Below are positions 1-11,183 of a stretch of 64,000 nucleotides of DNA, piece after piece. Both the position numbers and the translations under genes were made by a program. Numbering within the stretch: the first letter of the stretch is position 1; every line of letters begins with the position of its first letter. Location: the NCBI GenBank assembly GCA_963693085.1, contig OY856409.1:1162672249-1162736248 (forward strand). The letters are read 5' to 3'. Source of the DNA: Alisma plantago-aquatica. Lineage: Eukaryota; Streptophyta; Magnoliopsida; Alismatales; Alismataceae. A model generated the notes under the pieces. The model did no database searches, was not told the DNA's origin, and worked only from the letters and a program-made list of their open reading frames with translations.

Positions 1-61
1 ACTTTTCCTTTTATAATTGCAGAAAAAGCACAAAAAAATAACAAAAGAATAAACCAGCCCA

Positions 62-735
62 AGGGTCGAGTGGATCCAAACGGTCCCAAGACCGCATGGA
101 GTTCAAACGGTCCTGAGACCGCATGAAGCCAAACGGTCCCAAGACCGCATGGAGTTCAAACGGTCCCGAGACCGCATGAAGCCAAACGGTCCCGAGACCG
201 CATGAGTTCAAACGGTCCCGAGACCGCATGAAGCCAAACGGTCCCAAGACCGCATGGAGTTCAAACGGTCCCGAGACCGCATGAAGCCAAACGGTCCCAA
301 GACCGCATGGAGTTCAAACGGTCTCGAGACCGCATGAAGCCAAACGGTCCCAAGACCGCATGGAGTTCAAACGGTCCCGAGACCGCATGAAGCCGAACGG
401 TCCCAAGACCGCATGGAGTTCAAACGGTCCCGAGACCGCATGAAGCCAAACGGTCCCAAGACCGCATGGAGTTCAAACGGTCCCGAGACCGCATGAAGCC
501 AAACGGTCCCAAGACCGCATGAAGCTCAAACGGTCTCAAGACCGTTTGACGCCAAACGGTCCCAAGACCATTTGACGCCAAACGATCTCAAGACCGTTTG
601 ACGCCGAACGATCTCAAGACCGTTTGACGCCAAACGGTCCCAAGACCGTTTGACGCCAAACGATCTCAAGACCGTTTGACGCCAAACGGTCCCAAGACCG
701 TTTGAGCCCAAACGGTCTCCAAACCGTTTGGATCT
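62..735 (+). repeat. Tandem array of CGGTC/GACCG palindromes in U3
   Basis: About 25 units of 26-27 bp. From about 85 to 525 they alternate as a 53-bp dimer: one unit has CGGTCCCAAGACCG followed by CATGGAGTT, the next has CGGTCCCGAGACCG followed by CATGAAGC. From about 530 the spacer changes to TTTGACGC and the palindrome becomes AAACGGTCTCAAGACCGTTT. Each unit is a short inverted repeat, a 5-9 bp arm around a 2-4 nt centre. The arm sequence is nearly constant, so there is no covariation; protein-binding sites or simple amplification explain it equally well. The array stops 12 bp before the TATA box. Confidence 0.9.
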
Positions 736-746
736 CACTCAAAGCC

Positions 747-754
747 TATAAATA
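747..754 (+). promoter_or_regulatory. TATA box of the first LTR
   Basis: TATAAATA lies immediately downstream of the palindrome array. Transcription would be expected to start near 778-785. Inferred from sequence and position only. Confidence 0.6.
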
Positions 755-1645
755 AGACCTCAGGGCCGTTCATGGGAGGAGTCCAGACGTCCAGAGGCTG
801 TCTCTCCACTACCAGAACAACTCCATCCATCACTCGAGGCTGCCGGTCTGAGACTCACGTCCATTGCAAGCTACTTTCTCTCTCTTCAACAAGGAAGGTG
901 AGAGGAGAAGATCCGTCATCAAGCAAGCTACAAGGGGTGGAGATCGTTGCTCTCTCCACCAAGGGTTCAACCTTCTCTCCTCAGTGGAGATGATGTTCTT
1001 TCTATCTCTTCTTGCCTCCTTCTTTGTTGCTCCCTCTATGAGGAGCGAGTAGTTCCATCCACTGGGGCGCGGGGACTAGCCCCGCTGCCCATGTTTTGTA
1101 TTTTGTACTGTAAAAAAGATGTTATCATTTCGTTTTAATACTAAATCGTTTCACACATGCTTGAATGATGGCCACGTTCTTGTATGCATTTATTGTCTTT
1201 CGTTGTGGTTTGTCTACGACCGCTATCGAGGCTTGAATACCGATTTAGTGTTGGTTTCTGGTGTGTGTATCCACCACGCATCCGTTTCGGTGTCTAGAAG
1301 TGTATCTCAAAGAGTGGAGTAAACTCACTATCATTTGGCACACTCCCATCTGTATGGAAGAGACCTTTGGTAAGTCGAGGAACACACTTTGCGAGGGGAA
1401 TGATGTAAAGCATGTGACCATTTGTTCGGGAATGGCTGGCGTTGCATCATTCCCGCACTTCTCGTAGCTAGGTTATCCGAATAGGAGACTAGGCCTACAA
1501 GGACGCTATTCGATTTGGTAATTATCGCTCGCTTGTTAGTTTTAGATGCACGTTTCTTGCGGTTGAGTAAGATTCTCTCTTCGGAGACTACATCCTTCAG
1601 TGACGCGTAGTGATGTACTGCATGAGAGTTACTTAACCCTTGGAG

Positions 1646-1805
1646 GATGAGATGCATTGCCCTTTTCTTATATGGGCATTGGTCTTGTGGAACATCGAAG
1701 GGTGCAATGCATCGCTCTTGTCTTATGTGGGCATCGGTCTTGTGGAACACCCTTGGATGCAACGCATCGCTCTTGTCTTATAAGGCATCGGTCTTGTGGA
1801 AACAT
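1646..1805 (+). repeat. 54-bp tandem repeat, three copies
   Basis: The phrase GGCATCGGTCTTGTGGAA recurs at about 54-bp spacing (near 1676, 1730 and 1784), each time preceded by a variant of GCATCGCTCTTGTCTTAT. It lies in the R/U5-like part of the first LTR. No function is apparent. Confidence 0.75.
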
Positions 1806-2099
1806 CCATGCATCTAGCTTATAAGTCTTGCTTAGTACATATACAATGCATGTGTAGCGGTGGTAAATACCTGCTTAACCCCAGTGATTCATCATCATTT
1901 GTTAACTCTTAAGATTTACTTACTTTATTTACTTTCTTGCTTTACTTTCTTTGTACTTAGTTTAAAACAACCAAACCAAACTTTCGATCTAAATATCAAT
2001 CTTTAAGTTGTTAAGTAAAGGCTAAACATTTTCCATCTTGACTTCGTCAAAGACCGTTGTCCCGAGGATTCGACCCTTAACTATACTACGATAAGACTT

Positions 2100-2121
2100 C
2101 CACATGTCTTAGTACATGTGG
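2100..2121. repeat. Perfect 8-bp inverted repeat near the U5 end
   Basis: CCACATGT and ACATGTGG are separated by CTTAGT. The arms can be extended outward with mismatches (AAGACTT against GAGTTCTT). It could fold as a hairpin in the LTR transcript. Confidence 0.6.
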
Positions 2122-2329
2122 GTGGAGTTCTTACCATAGTACTAGCAAGGCTAAACTTAGAGACTCATCATCTCTAGGATTTTTAGTGGTGTTGCATAAA
2201 ACAAAACTCCATCAACACTCAATCAATTGATAGATCAGTATTATAGTGTTCAAGGTGTAGGACTGATTGATTAGAGTATCAGATTGATTGAAACTGTGAT
2301 TGACTAATTCTGCACAATCTGCACTCCCA

Positions 2330-2725
2330 ACCGATCGGCTCATGTGATGAATCGATCGGCTGAGCTTGGTGAACCGATGGGCTCAACTGGTGAGTTGATC
2401 GGCTCATGGACAGGGTGAAACGATCCGTTCAAGTGTTGAAACGTTCGGTTCAAGTTCAACTGCGCAAGTTGGGAAAGTAAGATTGGTGAGAAATTTCCTT
2501 TCATTTCACTTGCTTAATTTGATTGGAACAAGGATTGGTATTTGATACCAATTCGAAACAAAAGAAGAAAAGTCAATTGGGAACTGATCAGGACCACGAA
2601 CCGACCGGTTCATAAGTGAACCGACCATTTCATGGGTCCCAACCGATCGGTTGAGGTGTCAATTGACCGGCTCAGATCCCCAACTGACCATTTCAGTTAT
2701 GAAACGATCGGTTCAGGTTAAGCAG
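2330..2725 (+). repeat. ACCGATCGGT / ACCGACCGGT motif array in U3
   Basis: About ten irregularly spaced copies of motifs such as AACCGATCGGCTCATG and GAACCGACCGGTTCAT. Several are near-palindromes (GAACCG-A-CCGGTTC). Two contain ACCGAC, the DRE/CRT core recognised by plant DREB/CBF factors; that link is family knowledge, and function here is inference. The array ends about 90 bp before the TATA box. Confidence 0.7.
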
Positions 2726-2812
2726 TTGGTTGTTTTTGTGGAAAATCTCAAACCCTTCTACTCCTGCTTTAACCCACATTTCCCGGGATAGAGAACCCTG
2801 TCCCATGACTCT

Positions 2813-2823
2813 CCTATATATAG
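2813..2823 (+). promoter_or_regulatory. TATA box of the second LTR
   Basis: CTATATATAGG follows the palindromic U3 array; a start site near 2850 is expected. Confidence 0.55.
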
Positions 2824-3378
2824 GGGTATTGGGGGATTCTCAAAGTACAACTCAGTGCAACCAGTTGCTCTATAAGTTGTCATTCTCTCTAGTTTTGGTA
2901 ACTGAGAGAGAGCCCGAGCAAGTGCTACCTGATAAGGGAGGCATAGCAAGGGAAAGACAACTGCAGAAAGTGACTGGTGGAAGGAGAGTGTGTCAGTGAC
3001 TAGTACGCCGACAGGAGGGTGCGACTCCTTCCGATTCATTGTGGGACAAGGAGATCGGAGTTCCAGGCAATCCGTGTGGATGACTGCATAGGCGGGAGAC
3101 ATCTGTCGCTCGGAGGACAACTGTCAATCCCGACAGTCCCGGTGAGACCAGGAGTCTTCAGTCCCGGTGTGACCAGGAGCTGTACAGACACCGTCCAAGA
3201 CCGGAGGTGAAGACCGCAAAAGGCGCGAGGTACTGTCACCGAGCAAGCCTCGGGATAAGGTATGCATCCACAAACCATCTTTCCTATTGTATAGACGTTG
3301 ACGCGATTCCTTTTGTTCTGGGTTTTGGGGAGAAAATTTTTGTTTCCGCTGCTTCTTTGCCTCCCGTAAAACCCAACA

Positions 3379-3839
3379 GTTCGATATGTCATAAGTGAGA
3401 CATGTTGGTATCAATTCAACAAATTAATGTACAATTGGATGTTTCTTTGGTTGTAGGCTTGTTAGCACAGTTGTAGATGAATCCTACCTTGATGAAATAG
3501 TTTAGAGATGTGCAGTGAGATGATACCATGATACAGAATATCTGGGCAAAGTTTGGAAATAAGTAGTATGATGATTTTCGTTAGATAGAGGATGGGGCAA
3601 TTTTCTTTCACAATAAGATAGTGGTTTAAGATGTTGAGGGTTTGAGAAGATGGTTGTTGAGGAAGCTCATTCCTCAATATACCCAATGCATCTAGGAAGT
3701 ACCAACATGTACCATAACCTGAAGGATATGTATTGATGGCCTAGTTTGAAGTGTGATGTGGTACCAACATATCAAGTTTGTCAGTAGGTCAAGGCAGAGC
3801 ATTAGAAGCCTATAGGGACGTGGCAACCTTTGTCGATAC
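3379..3839 (+). pseudogene. Chromovirus pol remnant: RNase H-integrase linker and integrase zinc finger (left half)
   Basis: Plus-strand translation, with many stops and at least one frameshift, follows the end of RNase H into the integrase N-terminal zinc-binding region of Ty3/gypsy chromoviruses. Around 3658-3790 it reads AHSSIYPMHLGS and, further on, W-P-S-L-K then VCQ, corresponding to the H-x-H and C-x-C parts of the HHCC finger, followed near 3793-3810 by KAEH. The reading breaks at 3839 inside the linker normally ending in LLQPLPIPEWKW and resumes at 11964. The interruption is the LARD-like element. The gene is long dead. Confidence 0.8.
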
Positions 3840-5685
3840 TGTGATGGAGTGAACTTTTGATATTCTTGGTTATACATATTAAAGAGACAAAATGATAGTC
3901 TTAAAGTGAGTTTTTGCACTAAAATTTAATAGAATGTAAATATAGTGATGACAAAGCTATGGTTCGAATTTGATAGAGTTTGAAAGTTTGTAGAGGAGGT
4001 TGTTAAAGTTTGAATATTATGAAATTATGAGTATACTTATGCAATATGGACATTGTATTCGTTTTCTAGCCAAAGTATGCAATCATCAATGCAGTGCTAC
4101 GAGCTTTAAGTCATGGGGTGTGTGGCATTATGCAGACAATTAGACACTAACGGAGTACATGTTTCGCTAGAGGGGCAGTGGATCTTCTGCGTGGCACCTC
4201 TACAGCCCTTGGATGGTCTTATGATATGAATGTTTATGACTTATCGTCCTCTTGGAAGTTTAGTCATGGTCATGGTTGTGACAATCCACGACATGTTCCA
4301 CGAGAATGTGGCTAAGGAACAACTTTGAGTGGTTGAACGTGTGTGCATCGTTAGAGGAGTGGGGAGATCCCTCTTTGGAGCCTTTGTGTGTAGAGACGAG
4401 GGTCTGCACTTCTTCTTCGTCTAGTCTCCTAAACATGAGAGAGGGTATGTAGACAGGAAGCCGTAGAGTGGAGAGAAGAAGAGAGAGAGTGAGTCCCTAT
4501 CCCTAGCTACTTCTCCTTTGCAGTGAGCAGAGATGTGAGGGAAGGGAAGGGATGCCTCCTTTGTAGTGTCCCGCTCGGGACTCGGACGTGAGAGGAAGAG
4601 AGACAGGGAGAAGAGCAGACCGATCCAAGACATGAACCAGACGGCCCAAGTGCAGAGCAACACGCCCCCAGAAGCCATGTTTCGACACACATTTGGCTGT
4701 AAAAGGTAAATCAGTGTTTAACCAACCAGAAATACATAGATCTTAGATAATTCCTAGTAATTAGATCCGTTGTTAGAAAAATACAAACAAGGTACCGAAA
4801 TTCTCAGAAAAATGAGTAGAACACATTAGAATGATAATATGAGGCTTTTGATGCTTAAATATCAGTATTATCATGAAAGAGGTAAAATACTCATATCATG
4901 TGTAATAAATAGCAAATGTATGCTAGAAATTATGAAAATGTACTAGTAACTATGAAATATGGTGTATAACACATATGATGTCAGATATGGTCATGTTGAT
5001 GTACGAAAGCATATAATTTGATACATATGGCTATTTAGGGCTAATAATTTCAAATAAAATGTAGTAAATGCATATATGCACAATAAATGACAAAATTCGC
5101 AGAGTAATCTCATATCAATATCTGGAACCTCAGATTTAAATATTAGATCAGGATGATACACATAATCCGTGTTATATGATGATGTTTTCTCTTAATGTGA
5201 TATAAGCCCTAATATGATTAAGGAATATGATCTAGGGTTAATATGTGCACATAATCACATGAAATCAAATAATCAGATTATTGATCATAATCTGGAATAC
5301 AACATCAGTAACATCAATCCTAGATAACAAGAAGAGATAGATAAGAAATATTAAAGAGAATATCGTAATGAGTAAACAAACCCTAAAATGGATATCGATT
5401 AGGGTTAAGATGAGATGTAAGATGATGAGAACCTGATGGTGATATGTAATCTTGTCTTAATCAGTGTTGACCAAGGATATAGATGACATGAGGAATATGT
5501 GATGATTAGGTTTATCTCTTCGGAAGGTACGCCATTACCTCTTACTTGGCTTATTATACAATATGCTTGTGTTATATGGTAGTACAAACTTGGCATATGA
5601 TATTGATTGAAATGATTGTTCTTGTATGATATGTTGCATGACTAAGAACACATGAAACATAAGATATCTGGTCCATTATATGATA

Positions 5686-5856
5686 GCACTAAATCTCTTT
5701 GGTAGAATAGTGCATTGATGAAAGTACTAAATCTGTTTGGCAGAATAGTACATGTGAGCACTAAATCTCTTTGGCAGAATAGTGCATTTATGAAGTACTA
5801 AATCTCTTTGGCAGAATAGTACATGTGAGCACTAAATCTCTTTGGTAGAATAGTGC
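5686..5856 (+). repeat. Array of five covarying stem-loops in the left LTR
   Basis: Five units at about 36-bp spacing. Units 1, 3 and 5 have arms GCACTA and TAGTGC; units 2 and 4 have GTACTA and TAGTAC. The 16-nt loop AATCTCTTTGGYAGAA is nearly constant. In every unit the second arm changes to match the first. The array lies about 155 bp upstream of the TATA box, in U3, so it would also be present near the 3' end of the genomic RNA. Confidence 0.9.
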
Positions 5857-6010
5857 ATGTGGTTGATCAAGTTTACATATAATGGAATTGTGCTTAAAAT
5901 ATGTGTTCTCTTTTGTTAATGAATATCTTTGTGCAAGTATACACTTTTCTTATATTCTTCTGTTACTGCCAAGTATTAGTTTTATCTTATTACCAAGATA
6001 TGATGAGAGG

Positions 6011-6018
6011 TATATAAA
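6011..6018 (+). promoter_or_regulatory. TATA box of left LARD LTR
   Basis: TATATAAAAG, conserved at 11509-11518 in the right LTR. Predicted transcription start is near 6045. Confidence 0.65.
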
Positions 6019-6463
6019 AGACACGTAGGCATACTCAGTACAATATTCTTGAAATATTGTGCTGACGTTTACCGCATGTAATCTTTTTTTTAGGTTGTGG
6101 TTATGCTCTTGAAGATCCAGGATAGTTGAGAGTTGTGTGGCGAGCTAATGTACAGGTGGGCCTGTTGTCTTAAGATCCTGTTGTTTAGCTGTAGCATATG
6201 TATATGTTATAGTTTGTTGTTCAATATGTAATATCAAATGTTGTAACAATTCATGTTGTAATTATATGTTGAATGGTGAACATGTGTGTATGGTTTTATT
6301 ATTGTTCATGTACATGTGCTACTATGTTTCCTTCTGACTCCCTTGATTTTCTTCTTCTTAGCCTAGTGTGGGGTGTTTAAATTGGGATTCTCGCTGAGGT
6401 GGGGGTTTCAATTTGGACGTCACCCATCAGATTAAGTTTTAGAAAATTCGGGGACGTCACAGG

Positions 6464-6475
6464 TGGTATCAGAGC
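6464..6475 (+). other. Primer binding site (tRNA-Met type)
   Basis: TGGTATCAGAGC starts two bases after the LTR end. It matches the classic primer site complementary to the 3' end of initiator tRNA-Met, used by most plant Ty1 and Ty3 elements. It fixes the element's orientation and the 3' LTR boundary. Confidence 0.92.
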
Positions 6476-8648
6476 ATGAACAATAGCAAAGCCTGACATT
6501 TTCTCATTATGCAACTCAAACTAAAGAACCTTGAACTTAATAATCTTTTAGGGTTAGATTAGTCATCTTTTAGAGACTAGATCTGACCTAGCCTCTAGGT
6601 TAGCACCTAGATGTCTGAGAACTAGGTCTAGACTGGTGCTTGTTGTGTAGCAAGTCCTTAGATGTCGTTCTTTCCATGTAGTGCAGCGGTATGGGACGTT
6701 GCACTATTTGGAAATGACGTACATCAAGGGAAGAGAAACCCTAGACATATTGCGCACGTTGTCTAGAGTAGCTACCCTAGTCTACCCCATGTTCTCACCC
6801 TTTTCATTAGTTTTCATGACACTGGACTCTCTACTATGTGTGGGACACTCGTTTTCTGGATTTGGTTTTTGATTCCAATCGAATCGAACCTTGGTAGTTT
6901 TCTCTGATGCTTGTTTTATTGGAGAAAAACTATATAATATTTTATTATATATATGTATTACAAAAATGTGTCCCCACACATGTACGAGTAGGAGGTGGTC
7001 ATGCAACCTAAGTGAAAGTGAATGACATCAGTCTAGAAGATAGTGTAGTTCTAGATTAGATGTTTAGAGCCTTGTTTGGTATATGTGATAGATGGAATAG
7101 ATGATATAATCCTTGATGATATGATGTAAGTCTTACATAGATGATATAAGATAGTTTGTGATGATCTATGTTTGTATTTGAGGATGCAAGTTCAGTTTTG
7201 AGGATTTGAGATGAGTTTTGATGACACAAGTAACTAGTCTTTTGTGTGATAGGTTATGATAAGTTAAGATAAGTTGTGAGTCAACATGAGCCTCAAGCTC
7301 TTTTACAAAGGAGGACCTCTAGTGTTAGGACCAGTTTTGGGGTTAGCTCAAGAGAGAGCGAGACCCACAGGGAGAAGGTCAGAGAACCTAGACTCCAAGA
7401 TAGGATAATTCTGAGATATGTGATATGATATGTCCTAAACTAGACTACTCCTGAGTGATTGAGTTGAGTCACTCTATGCATGATTCCTATAGTTTTTTGA
7501 ACCCTAGATGTCTTTGGGAGTGCCAAACCCTAGAGTCAGAGAGAGGCTGGTTATGTATGCATATGTGAATAAGGAAATATGAGTGCCTACCATCTAGGTG
7601 AGGGAGAGAGAGTCCCAAGACCCTAGAGGAGGTAGCTATGTTAGTTTCTCTGAAGCCTCATGCTCAGGTTGTTGGTTTCCCACATAAGAATCTAGTGGTG
7701 TATATATGAGAGTTTTGGGTAAAGATGTTTCATGGGTAGAGATCTATGAAGAGTATGTTGTAGCATGTGTTGGTTTGTGCTTATGTGGCTAGATCTTGTA
7801 AGGCTTTTGCTAGTGCCAATGAGGTAGACCCGAAAACCCTAAACCAAGGAGGGAGAATAAAGCATGTGCATATGAGATACTCATAGAGTTGAGTTAGCTC
7901 AGAGAGAGACTGAGCACGACACTTCCCTCACAGTATGGGTTAGAAGAACCTCATTTGGGGCTATATAAAGTTTTGATATATGTTTCACGAGCCACTCACA
8001 TAAGTTTGTTTAGCACAGCCATGATAGTATAATTGTAAGGATGCAATCTAATATTAAGATGTGATATATGGCATGATGGAAACTTCGAGATGCTTTAATA
8101 AATATGAATGCATAAACGGTTAATCATATACATGAATAATGATGATAATGTGATAATTGTTGGTTAATCTTGCGATGAAAACTTTGTAAATGTGACAATT
8201 TATAATGAGCAATGAGATAAGATCATAGGAGAGATATATGTTACACGAGGTGCTAATCTTAGTGCTTAATAAAGAAAAAAAATGTAATTTGAATATTAGC
8301 ACAACATAATGATTATGACAGCTTGTTATGATCTATATGGATAAAGTGGGTTAACTTGGGTTAACTCCTTGGGAACATGGTAATATGATGTTGAATAATA
8401 ACGCATGAATAAAGATGAAGATGCATCCCTAATATATGAGATATGGAATGACATAAGCTAAGATTCTAAACCTTGAGTTCAACCCTAAATGGAGTGTTTG
8501 TGCACCCAAGATGGTTTTAAACCTCCTAATAGTGCTTTGGATACATGGCTCTCAGTAACCTTTACAGATATGTTACATATAGAATAGTGCCTACATGTGG
8601 ATGAAGGCAAGATAAGATTTTCCCTAGAAGTATGAGTATGGTTTACTT
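6476..8648 (+). other. Non-coding interior of the LARD-like element
   Basis: AT-rich sequence without an ORF resembling gag, protease, reverse transcriptase or integrase on either strand; the longest ORFs are about 75 codons. Short phrases rich in AGAGAGAG recur near 7345, 7600 and 7900. The conserved role, if any, would be in RNA packaging rather than protein. Confidence 0.7.
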
Positions 8649-8741
8649 TCGAGGATGAAAGTTCTTTTAAGATGCATATGATGTGACGAAGTGGTTTTTG
8701 GCTTAATTTCAAGGACGAAATTTCTTTTAAGTTGAGTAGGA
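8649..8741 (+). other. Chromovirus-type 3' terminus with duplicated polypurine motif
   Basis: Two imperfect copies of the sequence that normally ends chromovirus pol occur here: TTCGAGGATGAAAGTTCTTT at 8649-8668 and TTCAAGGACGAAATTTCTTT at 8708-8727. The second runs into AAGTTGAGTAGGA, the plus-strand primer (PPT), directly before the LTR. This shows the non-coding element derives from, and is probably mobilised by, a Tekay/Del-type chromovirus. Confidence 0.75.
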
Positions 8742-9463
8742 TGTGATGGAGTGAACTTTTGATATTCTTGGTTATACATATTAAAGAGACAAAATGATAG
8801 TCTTAAAGTGAGTTTTTGCACTAAAATTTAATAGAATGTAAATATAGTGATGACAAAGCTATGGTTCGAATTTGATAGAGTTTGAAAGTTTGTAGAGGAG
8901 GTTGTTAAAGTTTGAATATTATGAAATTATGAGTATACTTATGCAATATGGACATTATATTCGATTCCTAGCCAAAGTATGCAATCAGCAATGCGGTGCT
9001 ATGAGCTTTAAGTCGTGGGGTGTGTGGCATTATGCAGACAATTAGACACTAACGGAGTACATGTTTCGCTAGAGGGGCAGTGGATCTTCTGCGTGGCACC
9101 TCTACAGCCCTTGGATGGTCTTATGATATGAATGTTTATGACTTATCGTCCTCTTGGAAGTTTAGTCATGGTCATGGTTGTGACAATCCACGACATGTTC
9201 CATGAGAACATGGCTAAGGAACAGATTTGAGTGGTTGAACATGTGTGCATCGTCAGAGGAGTGGGGAGATCCCTCTTTGGAGCCTTTGTGTGTAGAGACG
9301 AGGGTCTGCACTTCTTCTTCGTCTAGTCTCCTAAACATGAGAGAGGGTATGTAGACAGGAAGCCGTAGAGTGGAGAGAAGAAGAGAGAGAGTGAGTCGCT
9401 ATCCCTAGATACTTCTCCTTTGCAGTGAGAAGAGATGTGAGGGAAGGGAAGGGATGCCTCCTT

Positions 9464-10045
9464 TTTTCTCTGTATCATAGCAGTAGTCGGCGGCAGCCCC
9501 TATGGCTCTACCAGGAGCAGTCGCAGATGACCACCGAGCCTCCAAGCTGAGGATGGTGTTGAAAGGCTGATCTGAGGACCCAAAGGAAGATCCAGCCTCA
9601 AGGTTTTTGGAGTCGTTATGTCTATTTTCAGGCTATGGTGTTGGCTGACGAAGCCAGGTTCACTGACGCCGTGATGGAGACCGGATGCAGCAAGCCTGGA
9701 GGTGAGGAACTCACCTCCCATCACACGACAGAGGCTGGAGCCCAGCGGTGGTTGAGAGTCTGAAGCCCCGTGGTTTCATAGGCTTAGATCGTGTGGAGCG
9801 GGAGAAGCAACGCTGATGAGGAGGATGAGGTTGAATCGCTCTCCGGAGACAAAGCCAGCAGCGGCGGCGTCATCTAGGGGAACATACGAGCAACGGCTGT
9901 CCAGGCTCTCACGCGGGCGAGGAGACGTGGAGGGCGAGCGGCCGAAGCTCAAGCCTGAGTTTCCCTTCATGAGGATCGCTGGAGGACTGCCGATTGCACG
10001 CCGGAGAAGGACCTCACGGTGGCAGTCATTCATGCACGAGAAAAC
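9464..10045. other. GC-rich 582-bp block present only in the right LTR
   Basis: The flanks align with the left LTR around 4563, where GATGCCTCCTTTGTAG joins directly to TGTCCCGCTCG. The block is far more GC-rich than the rest of the LTR. It supports a plus-strand ORF (9816-10184, arginine/serine-rich, running out into LTR sequence) and a minus-strand one (9500-9724), neither recognisable. Since sister LTRs are identical at insertion, either the left copy lost the block or the right gained it. No clean target duplication is visible, favouring deletion from the left copy. A captured host gene fragment is possible. Confidence 0.75.
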
Positions 10046-11183
10046 TGTGTCCCGCTCGAGACTCGGACGTGAGAGGAAGAGAGACAGGGAGAAGAGCAGA
10101 CTGGGTCCAAGACATGAACCGGATGGCCCAAGTGCAAAGCAACACGCCCCCAGAAGCCATGTGTCGACACACATTTGGCTGTAAAAGGTAAATCAGTGTT
10201 TAACCAACCAGAAATACATAGATCTTAGATAATTCCTAGTAATTAGATCTGTTGTTAGAAAAATACAAACAAGGTACCGAAATTCTCAGAAAAATGAGTA
10301 GAACACATTAGAATGATAATATGAGGCTTTTGATGCTTAAATATCAGTATTATCATGAAATAGGTAAAATACTCATATCATGTGTAATAAATAGCAAATG
10401 TATGTTAGAAATTATGAAAATGTACTAGTAACTATGAAATATGGTGTATAACACATATGATGTCAGATATGGTCATATTGATGTACGAAAGCATATAATT
10501 TGATACATATGGCTATATAGGGCTAATAATTTCAAATAAAATGTAGTAAATGCATATATGCACAATAAATGACAAAATTTGCAGAGTAATCTCATATCAA
10601 TATCTGGAACCTCAGATTTAAATATTAGATCAGGATGATGCACATAATCCGTGTTATATGATGATGTTTTCTCTTAATGTGATATAAGCCCTAATATGCT
10701 TAAGGAATATGATCTAGGGTTAATATGTGCACATAATCATATGAAATCAAATAATCAGATTATTGATCATAATCTGGAATACAACATCAGTAACGTCAAT
10801 CCTAGATAACAAGAAGAGATAGACAAGAAATAATAATGAGAATATCGTAATGAGTAAACAAACCCTAAAATGGATATCGATTAGGGTTAAGATGAGATGT
10901 AAGATGATGAGAACCTGATGGTGATATGTAATCTTGTCTTAATCAGGGTTGACCAAGGATATAGATGACATGAGGAATATGTGATGATTAGGTTTATCTC
11001 TTTGGAAGGTACGCCATTACCTCTTACTTGGCTTATTATACAATATGCTTGCGTTATATGGTAGTACAAACTTGACATATGATATTGATTGAAATGATTG
11101 TTCTTGTATGATATGTTGCATGATTTTCCATACTTATTGCTAAGAACACATGAAACATAAGATATCTGGTCCATTATATGATA

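Larger units (their letters stand above)
1..2214 (+). mobile_element. LTR fragment with palindromic U3 array (5' end outside window)
   Basis: Three parts suggest an LTR read on the plus strand: a U3 made of tandem repeats, a TATA box at 747-754, and a long non-coding R/U5-like stretch that ends in CA at 2214. The stretch near 2060 (a GAGGATTCGACCC motif) resembles the U5 end of Athila/Tat-type LTRs, but no tRNA-Asp type primer site follows, so this would be a 3' or solo LTR. The left end lies outside the window and no target duplication can be tested. Lineage is unassigned. The only long ORF here, minus strand 1331-1762, matches no family and crosses tandem repeats. Confidence 0.5.
2215..3378 (+). 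mobile_element. Second LTR, lineage unassigned, left edge uncertain
   Basis: The right edge ends in CCCAACA at 3378, a typical LTR terminus, and chromovirus pol sequence resumes directly after it. A TATA box sits at about 2813-2823, with a U3 upstream (2330-2725) made of GAACCG/CGGTTC half-palindromes. After the TATA box comes a GC-richer R/U5 of about 530 bp. I could not find the TG start or a duplicated GTTCG flank, so the left boundary is a placeholder where the first LTR stops. It may be a solo LTR inserted in the chromovirus. Confidence 0.5.
3840..6461 (+). repeat. Left LTR of the LARD-like element (2,622 bp)
   Basis: It begins TGTGATGGAGTGAAC and ends GGGGACGTCACA. U3 runs to about 6045 and contains the stem-loop array (5686-5856) and the TATA box (6011-6018). 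R/U5 is about 415 bp. Near the end, GGACGTCAC occurs twice about 40 bp apart; GACGTC is a bZIP-type core, possible function only. Relative to the right LTR, this copy lacks a 582-bp GC-rich block near 4563. Confidence 0.92.

Noticed and set aside
62..735. Direct-repeat array as a CRISPR
   Set aside because: Repeats are contiguous with 7-9 bp spacers of two or three fixed sequences, in a plant LTR next to a TATA box.
62..735. Covarying hairpins in the first array
   Set aside because: Arm sequence is constant apart from decay, so complementarity may be simple inheritance of one palindrome; no compensatory changes seen.
1331..1762. 143-codon minus-strand ORF
   Set aside because: Overlaps the 54-bp tandem repeats, matches no family I know and lies in an LTR-like region without gene signals.
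3404..3416. TTGGTATCAATTC as a primer site for the second LTR
   Set aside because: Only the first part matches the Met-type site, it is 26 bp from the LTR end, and the stretch translates as chromovirus pol.
9816..10184. 122-codon plus-strand arginine-rich ORF
   Set aside because: Spans the edge of the GC-rich block into common LTR sequence; basic bias follows from the base composition. Not called as a gene.
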